Assembly: GCA_039180865.1 (NCBI GenBank)
Contig: JBCDCZ010000069.1
Span: forward strand, 1 to 17,255
Direction: 5' to 3'
Length of the DNA: 17,255 nucleotides
From: JBCDCU01 sp039180865
Lineage (GTDB): Bacteria > Pseudomonadota > Alphaproteobacteria > Rhizobiales > JACESI01
The notes below the pieces were generated by a model. The model saw only the letters and a program-made list of their open reading frames with translations. It did not search any database and was not told where the DNA came from. The translations under genes were made by a program, and so were the position numbers. Position 1 is the stretch's first letter; each line of letters starts with the position of its first letter. This document shows, one piece after another, positions 7,178-15,132 of the stretch.

Positions 7178-8311
7178 AGCCAAACCCAGCGCTTCGCGGA
7201 CAGCTGGCAGGCGCGAACGGCTGACGGGCACCTTGTCCAGCGACTGCGCATTCTCGAAGAAACAGATCCCGTTATCCTTTTTCCGCTCAAAACTGCTCAC
7301 ATGATGCGGGTTTACGAGATAGGAGCGATGGGTCTTCACGAAACTGCCATCGGGCAGGCGTTTTTCAGCTTCCGACAACGACCATGGGCAAAAAAGCCGC
7401 TCGTCTTCGCTATAAACCACGGTGTAATGCCCTTCGGCGCGGATGGCGGCGATATTGTCGTGAGCCAGAAAAAACGTCCTACCGTCTTTCTCAAAAGGGA
7501 TCTGGACCGAAGGCGTTAGCTGCTCTCGGATCGAGGCATCGCTTAGAGGCGGACCGTCTTTGGAGACCGAGACCGAAGCGACAGCGAGTGTCTCGGACCG
7601 CTCCGCGATTGGCGAGAACGTCGCTGTGTTGAGAAGAAACGCTCCGCAAATAATAAAGGAAGCGATGGTGACAATATAGGCGAGCATATCGTTGCTGATG
7701 AGGCGTTCGACCGTCTCAACTGTTTCAATCAGAATGAACTCTGTTCCCGCCATCGCAACGAAATGCACAGCGAAAACTGCAAATCCGAAGAAGACTGTTC
7801 CGAAGATGATATTGAGCCGCGTTCGCTCGCGGTAAGCAATCCAAATGGCACCGATGCTGAGGGCGACCGATGCAATCACCGCAACAACCAGACCGATCGG
7901 ATTATAGACTGGCAGGCAGAGTTCGATCCCGGACATGCCGGTATAGTGCATCGCCAGAATTCCAATTCCCACAATCGTTCCGGCGACGAGTTTCGTCCCA
8001 GCCGTCCTCTTCCGAAAATGCAGAATCAAAAGCGCAATTCCAGTGACAAGAATGGCAATCAGAGCCGAAATGAGGGTGATCAGAGGGTCGTAGTAAAAAA
8101 GGATTGGCAGTTGCAGGCCAAGCATCGCAACAAAATGCATCGACCAGATGCCACCGCCCAGAGCCACTGCTGCAAAACAGACCGCGCGTTGCCGCATTTT
8201 AAGAGGCATTTGCGAGGCGCCATGCATGATGGAAAGCCCGGTAAAGCCTGCCATTAACGCAACAGCCAGCGACGCGGCCACCAGCCAATAATTATGCGAA
8301 ACCTCCAGCAA
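7175..8311 (-). CDS. coxC: CoxC, MHYT-domain membrane sensor with LytTR DNA-binding domain
   Basis: A 378-residue regulator. The N-terminal half (about 1-230) is a seven-helix MHYT sensor with repeated His-containing motifs: MHGASQM (29-35), MHFVAML (58-64), MHYTGMSG (121-128) and VHFVAMAG (182-189). MHYT domains have been proposed to bind a metal and sense a diatomic gas such as O2, CO or NO. The C-terminal LytTR domain spans about 268-376 (VKTHRSYLVN at 325-334). In Oligotropha, coxC precedes coxMSL, as here. The start is a TTG at 8311 with GGAGGGGG just upstream; no in-frame ATG exists before an upstream stop at 8345-8347, and the nearby ATG at 8343 is out of frame. The 148 bp upstream hold no convincing promoter. 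Confidence 0.9.
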   Translation of the reverse strand: MLEVSHNYWLVAASLAVALMAGFTGLSIMHGASQMPLKMRQRAVCFAAVALGGGIWSMHFVAMLGLQLPILFYYDPLITLISALIAILVTGIALLILHFRKRTAGTKLVAGTIVGIGILAMHYTGMSGIELCLPVYNPIGLVVAVIASVALSIGAIWIAYRERTRLNIIFGTVFFGFAVFAVHFVAMAGTEFILIETVETVERLISNDMLAYIVTIASFIICGAFLLNTATFSPIAERSETLAVASVSVSKDGPPLSDASIREQLTPSVQIPFEKDGRTFFLAHDNIAAIRAEGHYTVVYSEDERLFCPWSLSEAEKRLPDGSFVKTHRSYLVNPHHVSSFERKKDNGICFFENAQSLDKVPVSRSRLPAVREALGLA

Positions 8312-8459
8312 AACCCCCTCCGCCAGATGACCCGTAACCCCATTCTATAACGAGAGATGTCTGCCTTTGAAGTCATTTGCATTTAGGACAAACCCACACA
8401 GCAGGTCCAATATAAGCTTACGATCAGTGCTTTTTCAAAAACCGGGGACGCACAACGGA

Positions 8460-9134
8460 TCAATTTGGCGTTGTTGTGGTTCGAGCTTTCGACTTCAAAA
8501 CCTGACTGATGATAGGCAACAAAGCCGTTGCGTCTTCCGCGACTTCACTCGCCCCATCGAAGCAGTGGTGCTGAGTGAAGAGTGACGGCGTGATGTAAAC
8601 CGTATCGATTTCCGCTCGAAGAGCAGCCTTGAGACCAGCTTCAGAATCTTCAATGACAATACAATTGTCTGCTTCAACGCCGAGTTGTTTAAGCGCAAGA
8701 ACGAAAACTTCCGGGTCGGGTTTTTTGCGTTTCACATCTTCCCTGCAGCAAATCATGGAAAAATGCGACAGGGCTTTGGCTTCGCCCGTACCCTCGAACA
8801 ACGCCTACACATTCGCCCGGCTGGTCGTCGTGGCAATGCCCAGCTTCAAGCCGACAATGATCGCGTAGTTGATCAATCCCAAAATACCGGACCTGAACGC
8901 AATTCCGCCGGACGCGACGAGTTCCGCGTAAGTCCGGGTCTTTATCAAGTGAAGACCTGCGACATCGAGGTCACCCGCGAAACCGGTTTGTTCCATAAAC
9001 GCCCGGATCCTCTCTTTTCCAACGGTCACACGCAGCAAGGCGCGATAGGCGTGCGTTCCCCAATTCCAGCTCAGACCGATTTCATCGAAAGCGCGATTGA
9101 ACGCTTGCCGATGCAATTCCTCTGTTTCAGCGAG
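8460..9134 (-). pseudogene. cbbY: Decayed cbbY (HAD-family phosphatase), 5'-truncated with an in-frame stop
   Basis: One reading frame runs from about 9134 to 8460 and matches CbbY, the xylulose-1,5-bisphosphate phosphatase that clears a Rubisco side product. Visible are LAETEELHRQAFNRAF, then GKERIRAF, ATTTSRANV, KKPDPEVF (motif III lysine) and VIEDSEAGL (motif IV acidic residues). Two lesions kill it. The expected start with the nucleophile motif DVDGT is missing: homology begins exactly at LAETEE. A TAG at 8807-8805 sits where the family usually has Glu (GAG to TAG), between SRANV and ALFEG. There is no frameshift, so decay looks recent. It is joined head-to-head to a MocR fragment at about 9129-9134. 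Confidence 0.82.
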
Positions 9135-9151
9135 GATCTCGTTCAATCGCG
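9092..9151. repeat. 12-bp perfect inverted repeat at the pseudogene junction
   Basis: CGCGATTGAACG at 9092-9103 and CGTTCAATCGCG at 9140-9151 are exact reverse complements, 36 nt apart. The first copy encodes AFNRA within the cbbY remnant; the second encodes VQSR in the MocR remnant on the other strand. They bracket the point where the two genes are fused. Confidence 0.6.
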
Positions 9152-9905
9152 GGTGGGTTCGGGGACCTATGTCGCTTCGGCTCCGACAGAAGACGCCCAC
9201 CGGCGAAAAAACACCAAAACGGTGATCGCCGGGACACAGAAACCAAGTATCCGTTCAAAGGATTATCACGGCGTGGACGATCTCTGGTCGCCCAAAGCCA
9301 ACTTGGACTTTCCGAGAAACCGGTCGTCTTTATGCCGGATGTCCCTGACATTCCTGCATTTCCCATGCGCTCATGGTTATTGCGCCGGATAAACGAAATG
9401 TCGGGCGGCTAAAGGGCGATATTCTGATTAGCGTCACGAACACGGGCTATGATGCATTAAGGGAGGCCATTGCCAATCACCTCAATCTGACGCGCGATCT
9501 GTCATGCACAAAAAATGATATCATCATGACCACTGGAACCCAGCAAAGTGTTGATCTGATAACGCGGCTTCTCTTGGAGCGGGGTGATTCGGTCTGGGTG
9601 AAAGAGCCGGGTTGCATGGAAACCGGAGCGACCCTTTTGGCAAACGGTTGCGGCCCTTACTCAATTCCTGCCGATCCCGATAGAATGAATGTTGAGGATG
9701 GAATAGCGAACGCACCTGTTCCAAGGATGGTCGTGATTTCTCCCTCGCGGCACTATCCGCCCGGTGGTCGGTTGTCACCGGAACCACGGCAGGCCCTTTT
9801 GGAATTGGCGAAGCGGTCCGGCACGTGGATTTTGGAAGACGATTACGACAGCGACTTCGATTATGGCAGCGGATCACCATCAGCTCTGCAGACGGCACAC
9901 CTGTG
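9129..9905 (+). pseudogene. Fragment of a MocR/PdxR-type (GntR plus aminotransferase-fold) regulator
   Basis: This is the only recognisable plus-strand coding relic. The pieces, in order, are SEDLVQSRVGSGTYVAS (end of a GntR winged helix, from 9129), LSRRG with VVFMPDVPDIPAFPM (from about 9254, second frame), and YDALREAIANHL through TTGTQQSVDLITRLL to EDDYDSDFDYGS (about 9415-9905, third frame). These match the linker and aminotransferase-like domain of MocR regulators. Defects are: most of the HTH domain missing at the 5' end, frameshifts near 9240-9254 and near 9400-9415, and loss of everything after SALQTA, including the segment with the PLP lysine. It cannot make a working protein. Which MocR subfamily it belonged to cannot be told. 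Confidence 0.8.
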
Positions 9906-10268
9906 AAACGGTTGAGGCCTCTTCGAAAGACCCGTCTCTGCCTCTGAAATTGCGAAAGTGGAATTCGCCCAGCGGATGCAAGGTTGCGAACCGCGAGAAA
10001 CAATGCGTCAAAGTAGCATCCAAATCCCGACTCAATTGAGCAGATCAATTTTTGTGGCTTCACCGCACCGACCGAGGATCGCTCGCTACGCTTACGAACT
10101 CCGCTGGAGTAAGGGGGCCCATTTAAAATTCTGATAGTATTGCGTTTCTCGGAAACTAGTTCTCAAAGAACCAACAAAATGACCGACCACCTATATTTCA
10201 CTGATGTTCTTGAGTGCATGATGGGGATGAGAGGATTCATGCCTAGGGCAAGAATATCCAACCCACCC
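9906..10268. other. Intergenic stretch with no recognisable gene
   Basis: These 363 bp follow the abrupt end of the MocR fragment and precede the 3' end of the cobalamin operon. I see no family match in any frame. Small inverted repeats are present: AATTGA/TCAATT at 10034-10050 followed by T residues on the plus strand, GTTTC/GAAAC at 10144-10156 and GTTCT/AGAAC at 10159-10171. The sequence change at about 9897 may be the edge of a deletion or of a lost mobile element, but I find no transposase or clear element end. Confidence 0.5.
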
Positions 10269-11267
10269 TCAATGGCCCGGCATATCAGCATCGGCTTCGA
10301 TGGCGCCGCGGTCGTGCGCTTCCGACCATTTCACAACAACGGGCGATGCTCCTTGAAGCCGGGCCTTTTGACGAATGGCATTCCGTCGGGCCGTCCGGGC
10401 AATGCGGCTTTCCGCCAAACTCTCGGGCTCCGGTTCCGCGCCGGTCTCGAGCGCCTGCCAGACACGCTTTTTGGTCGCAACGTATTCGCTCGGGCCCCAG
10501 GCTTGCAGCAGATCCTGAAACGCGTCGAACAGATCCTCATCGAAAGCCTTATCCTCGCCGAACGGATCCATGACGGGACTTCCCGGATGAAGGCTCATGG
10601 CCGGCATCATCCCATCCGGTATCGGCGTATTCGCTGAATGGGTGCGGCCCGCCTTCATAAGGTCCGGCAAGACATGAGTGTGCGGTCCAGGCGGTGATTT
10701 TCCACCGGTGTCAGGCCCGCCGATCTTCTGATAGACCTCACAGCGCCCAATCGCCGAGAGCGCCACGCGATGGGGATGCGCCTTCAGGATCGCTCCGAGA
10801 GCCGGATTATCAGGCTCGGTAAGCGAGCGCCCTTCATTTGCCCGTAACACCTCCATAAGCGCAGGATCAGACGTGCGCACACAAAAGTCGATGTTACGCT
10901 GGCCTAATCCCATATCGAAAAGGATGGACGTTTTATCAGCGGGCCGGATTGCGCCGGTGTCCACGCCAAGCTCGGTCAGAACCGTGCGGGCCGAGCGCTC
11001 TGCTTCCGCTTCGGGCAGGCAAAGCGCGACACCCTGTTGCCAGCGTTCCGGGTTCTTGCTGAGCGCTTCCCAGGCGACCGGCGTAACGCCGTCGGTACGT
11101 TCAATCCGGATTGCACCGCGCGATGTTGCGCGGACCAAAGCTTCAGCCACCTCAGCGGCTTCGCCCGGATCCTGATGAAATTCAGCAATCGCTCCGAACG
11201 AGCCGATATTCCAGCCCGCCTGCGGATCCTTCAGATGCGTTTTGAGTATCTCGACAAGTTCCGGCAT
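10269..11267 (-). CDS. Conserved protein of unknown function, last gene of the cobalamin operon
   Basis: A 332-residue soluble protein with no signal peptide or membrane segment. I recall similar uncharacterised proteins (possibly DUF6925) beside cbiZ and btu genes in alphaproteobacteria, but cannot verify this. Notable segments are NIGSFGAIAEFH (20-31), DMGLGQRNIDFCVR (118-131), APHP-like KAHPHR (162-167) and GPHTHVLPDLMKAGRTHSAN (194-213). The last is rich in histidines (His196, His198, His210) and could bind metal or ligand. ATG at 11267 lies one base after the cbiZ stop (TGACATG) with GGGGGA upstream, so it is co-translated with cbiZ. That placement suggests a role in cobalamin or cobinamide handling; the exact function is unknown. 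Confidence 0.75.
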   Translation of the reverse strand: MPELVEILKTHLKDPQAGWNIGSFGAIAEFHQDPGEAAEVAEALVRATSRGAIRIERTDGVTPVAWEALSKNPERWQQGVALCLPEAEAERSARTVLTELGVDTGAIRPADKTSILFDMGLGQRNIDFCVRTSDPALMEVLRANEGRSLTEPDNPALGAILKAHPHRVALSAIGRCEVYQKIGGPDTGGKSPPGPHTHVLPDLMKAGRTHSANTPIPDGMMPAMSLHPGSPVMDPFGEDKAFDEDLFDAFQDLLQAWGPSEYVATKKRVWQALETGAEPEPESLAESRIARTARRNAIRQKARLQGASPVVVKWSEAHDRGAIEADADMPGH

Positions 11268-11268
11268 G

Positions 11269-11919
11269 TCACGTCCCCCGCTCCGTGCGTTCCTTGATCC
11301 AATCCTGCACACCGCGGCTGACAGCGTCAAGAACGGCAGCCCCGATGGCCTGCCCGACGGGAGTGTGGAGCCCGGCGTGGGTCATCTTGCCGGGAGGCGC
11401 GGCAATCGCAATACAATCAGTCCCTGTCCCGGTGGCCCGTCCATCGGCAAGATCCGGACCATGGGCAATCACGGCCGCCGTCCGCGCCTCCGTTGCGATC
11501 GACAACGCTTCGATCTGGGCTGCTTCGCTCAGTCCGCAGGAGACAGTGACCGCAATATTGATTGTGCCCGCCGCAACTTGAACGGGCGCAATCTCCCCTC
11601 CGATCCTCACCGCATTGGAAAGCCCGACCGTTGCGAGCACCTCCACGCTGACACCCTCCCTTGTAACCCGCGCTTTGGTGAAATGCTCGATATTGCGGGA
11701 GGTCAGAAAGCCGATAGCTTCACCGTAACCGGTGCGCTCGAGCTCCTGCTGAAACCAAAGCCCGGCATCAAGATCTTCCGGAAGATCGGCATTCCTCACT
11801 TCGCGCCAGACAATCCGCTCAGCCATCACAAAACCCGGTCGGTTCAGCGCCCAGGAAAGGACCCGCATCGGACGCTCTAACTCGGCAGTTAGCCAGGGAC
11901 GGGAAAGCGCGATCTTCAT
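11269..11919 (-). CDS. cbiZ: CbiZ, adenosylcobinamide amidohydrolase
   Basis: A 216-residue cytoplasmic enzyme that cleaves the aminopropanol linker of adenosylcobinamide (and of pseudocobalamin in bacteria) to give cobyric acid, allowing salvage and lower-ligand remodelling. Family motifs are ATVGLSNAVR (96-105) and GTGTDCIAIA (164-173), with histidines at 181 and 185 in the following conserved stretch. Its stop is one base before the next gene. ATG at 11919 overlaps the btuD stop (TAATG), indicating coupling. Being encoded with BtuBFCD fits salvage of imported corrinoids. Confidence 0.92.
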   Translation of the reverse strand: MKIALSRPWLTAELERPMRVLSWALNRPGFVMAERIVWREVRNADLPEDLDAGLWFQQELERTGYGEAIGFLTSRNIEHFTKARVTREGVSVEVLATVGLSNAVRIGGEIAPVQVAAGTINIAVTVSCGLSEAAQIEALSIATEARTAAVIAHGPDLADGRATGTGTDCIAIAAPPGKMTHAGLHTPVGQAIGAAVLDAVSRGVQDWIKERTERGT

Positions 11920-12677
11920 TAGGTTGTCCGGCTCAATGGTTGAACGATCAAACCGCCCGCGCTTTCTTCAAGATGGACCTCCACACCATAAACCGCGCGT
12001 AAGTTGTCAAGCGTCAAGACGTCGGACGGCGGCCCATCGGCGAAAACGCGGCCCTCATTGAGTAAGATAAGACGCGTACACCAACGCGCCGCAAGACCAA
12101 GATCGTGAAGTGCGGTGATCACGGTGCGGCCCTCGCGGGAGAAGGCGGCAAAGGTCTCCATCGTCGCAATTTGATGGGCAGGATCGAGGGCGGCCACCGG
12201 CTCATCGGCAAGGATCAGCGGCGCTTTTTGAGCAAGCGCACGGGCAAGAAGCACCCTCGCCTGTTCGCCGCCTGACAGGGTTCCGACGCGGCGATCGGCA
12301 AACGATGCAACATCGGCCTTTGCCAAGGCGTCGCTGATTGCTGCCTGATCGTCTTCGGATAGCGGTACACCGAGCCTGCGATAGGGCGTGCGACCAAGGG
12401 CGACCACTGTCGCCACATCAAGGTCCCATGCAATTTCTCGGGTTTGCGGCAGCCAGGCGGCAGCGCGGGCTCTTTCGGATGGCGGAAGGGACGCAAGTGA
12501 GCTCCGCCCTCTTGACGGAATGAGACCGAGAGCAGCACGCATGAGCGTTGATTTTCCCGCTCCGTTCGGGCCGATGAGCCCGACGCATTCCCCCGGGTGG
12601 ATCGTGAGATCCAGATCACGCAAAACCGGGTTCTTTCCGAGCGTGACTGAGAGTTTTTGGAGGGAAAGCGCCGTCAA
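11919..12677 (-). CDS. btuD: Cobalamin ABC transporter ATPase (BtuD type)
   Basis: A 252-residue ATPase of the FecCDE/BtuCD class that energises corrinoid import. Walker A GPNGAGKS (36-43), Q-loop Gln78, signature LSGGEQ (134-139), Walker B LILADEP (154-160) and H-loop His191 are all intact. I place the start at TTG 12677 rather than the GTG at 12713. The TTG overlaps the btuC stop (TTGA) and has GGCGGAGG 7 nt upstream, while the GTG has no ribosome site and would overlap btuC by 40 nt. Substrate is inferred from riboswitch, BtuB, BtuF and CbiZ context. Confidence 0.92.
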   Translation of the reverse strand: MTALSLQKLSVTLGKNPVLRDLDLTIHPGECVGLIGPNGAGKSTLMRAALGLIPSRGRSSLASLPPSERARAAAWLPQTREIAWDLDVATVVALGRTPYRRLGVPLSEDDQAAISDALAKADVASFADRRVGTLSGGEQARVLLARALAQKAPLILADEPVAALDPAHQIATMETFAAFSREGRTVITALHDLGLAARWCTRLILLNEGRVFADGPPSDVLTLDNLRAVYGVEVHLEESAGGLIVQPLSRTT

Positions 12678-13669
12678 AGCGAGAGCCTCCGCCTGGTGCT
12701 GAAGATCAGCCACAGGAAGAAGGGAGCCCCGACCAGCGCCGTTAGAACGCCGAGTTTAAGTTCCCGGTCCGACGAGAGGAGCCTCACGGCAAGATCGGCA
12801 GAAAGAAGCATGGCCGCTCCACCGAGTGCTGACGCGAGCAGGAGTTTCGAGGGCCGCGCTCCGACGAGTGGACGCAGGATGTGCGGCACAACGAGCCCGA
12901 CAAACCCGATCGCGCCCGCAACCGCCGTTGCCGCTCCGACGGAGGCCGCTGTTCCGAGCACTGCCACAAGCCGCAACCGGGCAAGGTTCACGCCAAGCGT
13001 ATTGGCCGCTTCTTCACCGAGTGTCAGCGCATCAAGCCCCCGGCCAAGACCGGCAAGAAGAAACCAGCCGAAAACCATGAAAGGAGCAGCAAGCCAGACA
13101 TGGGTCGTCGAGCGGTCCGTCAGGGATCCGAGGAGCCAGAAGACGATCTCAAGAGCTGCAAACGGATTGGGAGACAGGTTGAGCGCAAGCGAGGTCAAGG
13201 CTCCGGCAAGCGCACTGATTGCAATGCCGGCAAGGATCAATGTGAGCGACCCGCCATGGCGCCCGGCAAGCCCGATAATGGCAAGCACCGCGATGACGGC
13301 ACCAGCAAGCGCCATCAGCGGGAGCGCCAGTGCAAAGGCTGCCGATAAGCCGCTATAGATCGCAATCACGGCACCTAGAGCTGCCGACCCTGAAATGCCG
13401 ATCAGACCCGGCTCTGCGAGCGGATTGCGTAAATACCCCTGAAGGGCTGCGCCCGAAAGCCCGAGGCTCGCCCCGATCATTGCGCCAAGTATGGCGCGCG
13501 GCAGCCTGATCTCGCGCATGACAAGAACCGTTGCGTCCCCTTCACCAGTCAGAAGTGCCCGCAGACTCTCGCCTACCCCAATTGAAGCTGGACCGACCAG
13601 AAGCGAAGCCGCAAAAAGCCCCGCGACGAGCAGGCTTAAAAGTGCGATCAGGAGCGGGTAGGGTATCAC
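12674..13669 (-). CDS. btuC: Cobalamin ABC transporter permease (BtuC/FecCD family)
   Basis: A 331-residue polytopic inner-membrane protein (E. coli BtuC has 326), hydrophobic throughout with about ten helices. FecCD-family marks are RLPRAI (55-60), RNPLAEPGLIGISG (81-94) and GFVGLVVPHILR (255-266), the last near the coupling region to the ATPase. The start is most likely GTG at 13669, whose GTGA overlaps the btuF stop. The longer reading from 13738 begins inside btuF and adds a charged, non-family N-terminus. The ribosome site is poor, so translation probably depends on coupling to btuF. Confidence 0.92.
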   Translation of the reverse strand: MIPYPLLIALLSLLVAGLFAASLLVGPASIGVGESLRALLTGEGDATVLVMREIRLPRAILGAMIGASLGLSGAALQGYLRNPLAEPGLIGISGSAALGAVIAIYSGLSAAFALALPLMALAGAVIAVLAIIGLAGRHGGSLTLILAGIAISALAGALTSLALNLSPNPFAALEIVFWLLGSLTDRSTTHVWLAAPFMVFGWFLLAGLGRGLDALTLGEEAANTLGVNLARLRLVAVLGTAASVGAATAVAGAIGFVGLVVPHILRPLVGARPSKLLLASALGGAAMLLSADLAVRLLSSDRELKLGVLTALVGAPFFLWLIFSTRRRLSL

Positions 13670-14526
13670 TTGGCAAGAACCGCCGCGCGCGCGGCGGAAA
13701 GCCGCTTGATCGCCGCAATGACGAAGGGTGTGCCGCACACCCAGTCGCGATCCGCAACCGGTGCACGCAATGTTTCAGATCGTATCGCCTGAAGGGCTGG
13801 GTGAATGAGAATCTCTTGCGCAAGTGCCGGCGTCTCAAATGTCCGGCCGGTAACGATCAAATCCGGTCGTTCCATGACCAATTGTTCAAGCGGCAGGCTG
13901 GCACCTCCATTAAAACCAAGCTCTATCGCAATATTGGCGAGCCCAGCCGCCTCCATCACCGAATGGGCGAGCGTTCCGGCGCCCGACGTATAGCTGTTCG
14001 CATAATAGGTCGCTGCCCGTGGGCGCTCTTCAGTCTCAATCCGCGCGGCATCAAGATCGGCATCAAACCGGGCGAGCAGGCTTTCAGCTTCACCTTCACG
14101 ACCGAGGACCGTTCCCATTTTCGCAACGCGTTCCCGGATCTCATCGAGGGAGGATGCGGGCGCGAACTCGACCACCGGAATACCAAGGCGGCGCAGCATA
14201 CCAACCGTTGCCCGTGTGGTGAATGTACCGGCAATAACAAGATCCGGCTTAAGCAGGAAAATCTCTTCCGCAAGCCCGCGATTGACCGGATAGGCCGCCG
14301 CCTCTTTCGCCATCGCAGAGGACGTTTCATCCCGAGCAAGATAACTTACCGAGAGCAGTTGTCCGGGTGCGGAGAGCATTATCGCAAGCTGATCGGTGCA
14401 GAGATTCATGGAAACCACACGCGCCGGGGCCTTTGACGATCCCGACTCGTTCGCTGTTCCTTCGCTCACCGCACCGAAAAAAAGCGCGCTAATGATCGCC
14501 AGTGCGAAAACCCTGACCCAATTCAT
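13666..14526 (-). CDS. btuF: Cobalamin-binding periplasmic protein (BtuF type)
   Basis: A 286-residue periplasmic binding protein with an N-terminal signal peptide (MNWVRVFALAIISALFF, cleavage probably around residues 20-25). The mature part has the BtuF/TroA class III fold marks: RVVSMNLCTDQLA (36-48) and EEIFLLKPDLVIAG (87-100). It delivers corrinoid to BtuC. ATG at 14526 has AGGAG 7 nt upstream and lies inside the end of the preceding gene, overlapping it by 38 nt. Its stop overlaps the btuC start. A haem- or siderophore-binding role is possible for this fold, but the operon context argues for cobalamin. Confidence 0.9.
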   Translation of the reverse strand: MNWVRVFALAIISALFFGAVSEGTANESGSSKAPARVVSMNLCTDQLAIMLSAPGQLLSVSYLARDETSSAMAKEAAAYPVNRGLAEEIFLLKPDLVIAGTFTTRATVGMLRRLGIPVVEFAPASSLDEIRERVAKMGTVLGREGEAESLLARFDADLDAARIETEERPRAATYYANSYTSGAGTLAHSVMEAAGLANIAIELGFNGGASLPLEQLVMERPDLIVTGRTFETPALAQEILIHPALQAIRSETLRAPVADRDWVCGTPFVIAAIKRLSAARAAVLAK

Positions 14527-15094
14527 CCAAAGTCTCCTGCTCGCGGCCGAGCCAGCGTTTTGAAACCGCGCGCCAGGTGGCAAGACGCGCAAAATCCGGT
14601 GTCTCCGCGAGACTGTCATCATCTTCGATGAACGGGTTCGGGAAGAAGACCGAAATCATCGGTTCATTCGCACCGTTCCACATCTCAAAGCCCCAGAGAA
14701 CGGGATAGCCGTCGGATCCGAAACCGCGGAACATTTGAGCTTTCGACGGTTTTCTCCGCGCCATCAAATCGGGCGATGTCGGATGGGCTTCACTTCCCCG
14801 GTTCTCCCCGATGCACAAATGAAAGTGCCCGCCATTTGAAAACATGACCGTCAGATAGCCGTCCATGAGACCGGTCTTGGTGGGCGGCCCCGGGCACTTC
14901 CATTCATAGGCAGCACCCTCGATCAGAGGGCCGAAACGGATCCCGTCCCAATGGTTTTCAAAAACGTCCCGCAGGAAATCGTTGAGGAAGGCTTCTTCTG
15001 TCGGCAGAGCCCAGATTTCCCGGGCAATGCCACCGCCGGGTTTCTGAACGGTTTCACTGGGTTCCGATCTTATCTCCCAATCCTTCGCCGTCAT
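14489..15094 (-). CDS. Conserved protein of unknown function between btuB and btuF
   Basis: A 201-residue protein with no signal peptide or membrane helix, so probably cytoplasmic. I recall similar proteins next to alphaproteobacterial cobalamin receptors (perhaps annotated DUF7676) but cannot confirm this. Conserved-looking stretches are FENHWDGIRFGPLIEGAAYE (45-64), PPTKTGLMDGYLT (70-82) and HFHLCIGENRG (90-100). The tryptophan-rich YPVLWGFEMWNG (130-141) follows. The His-x-His and Cys in HFHLC could bind a metal or a corrinoid. ATG at 15094 has GGAGG 6-7 nt upstream, 38 nt after btuB. The 38-nt overlap with btuF ties its expression to import. Confidence 0.75.
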   Translation of the reverse strand: MTAKDWEIRSEPSETVQKPGGGIAREIWALPTEEAFLNDFLRDVFENHWDGIRFGPLIEGAAYEWKCPGPPTKTGLMDGYLTVMFSNGGHFHLCIGENRGSEAHPTSPDLMARRKPSKAQMFRGFGSDGYPVLWGFEMWNGANEPMISVFFPNPFIEDDDSLAETPDFARLATWRAVSKRWLGREQETLDELGQGFRTGDH

Positions 15095-15132
15095 AATCCG
15101 CCTCCTCAAAAACCTCCGTGGTACTTCTCCGA

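Noticed and set aside
8685..9392. A 235-codon plus-strand open frame across the cbbY/MocR junction as one gene
   Set aside because: Only its part from 9129 to about 9240 matches anything (MocR wing); the part before is antisense to cbbY, so it is not a real gene.
10034..10053. Plus-strand terminator AATTGA/TCAATT plus T-run
   Set aside because: The stem is short and AT-rich, and no functional plus-strand gene precedes it.
11919..12713. GTG start at 12713 for btuD
   Set aside because: It has no ribosome site and overlaps btuC by 40 nt; TTG at 12677 has a strong site and a TTGA overlap.
13531..14436. Plus-strand open frame of about 300 codons opposite btuF and btuC
   Set aside because: It crosses two well-supported transporter genes and has no family features.
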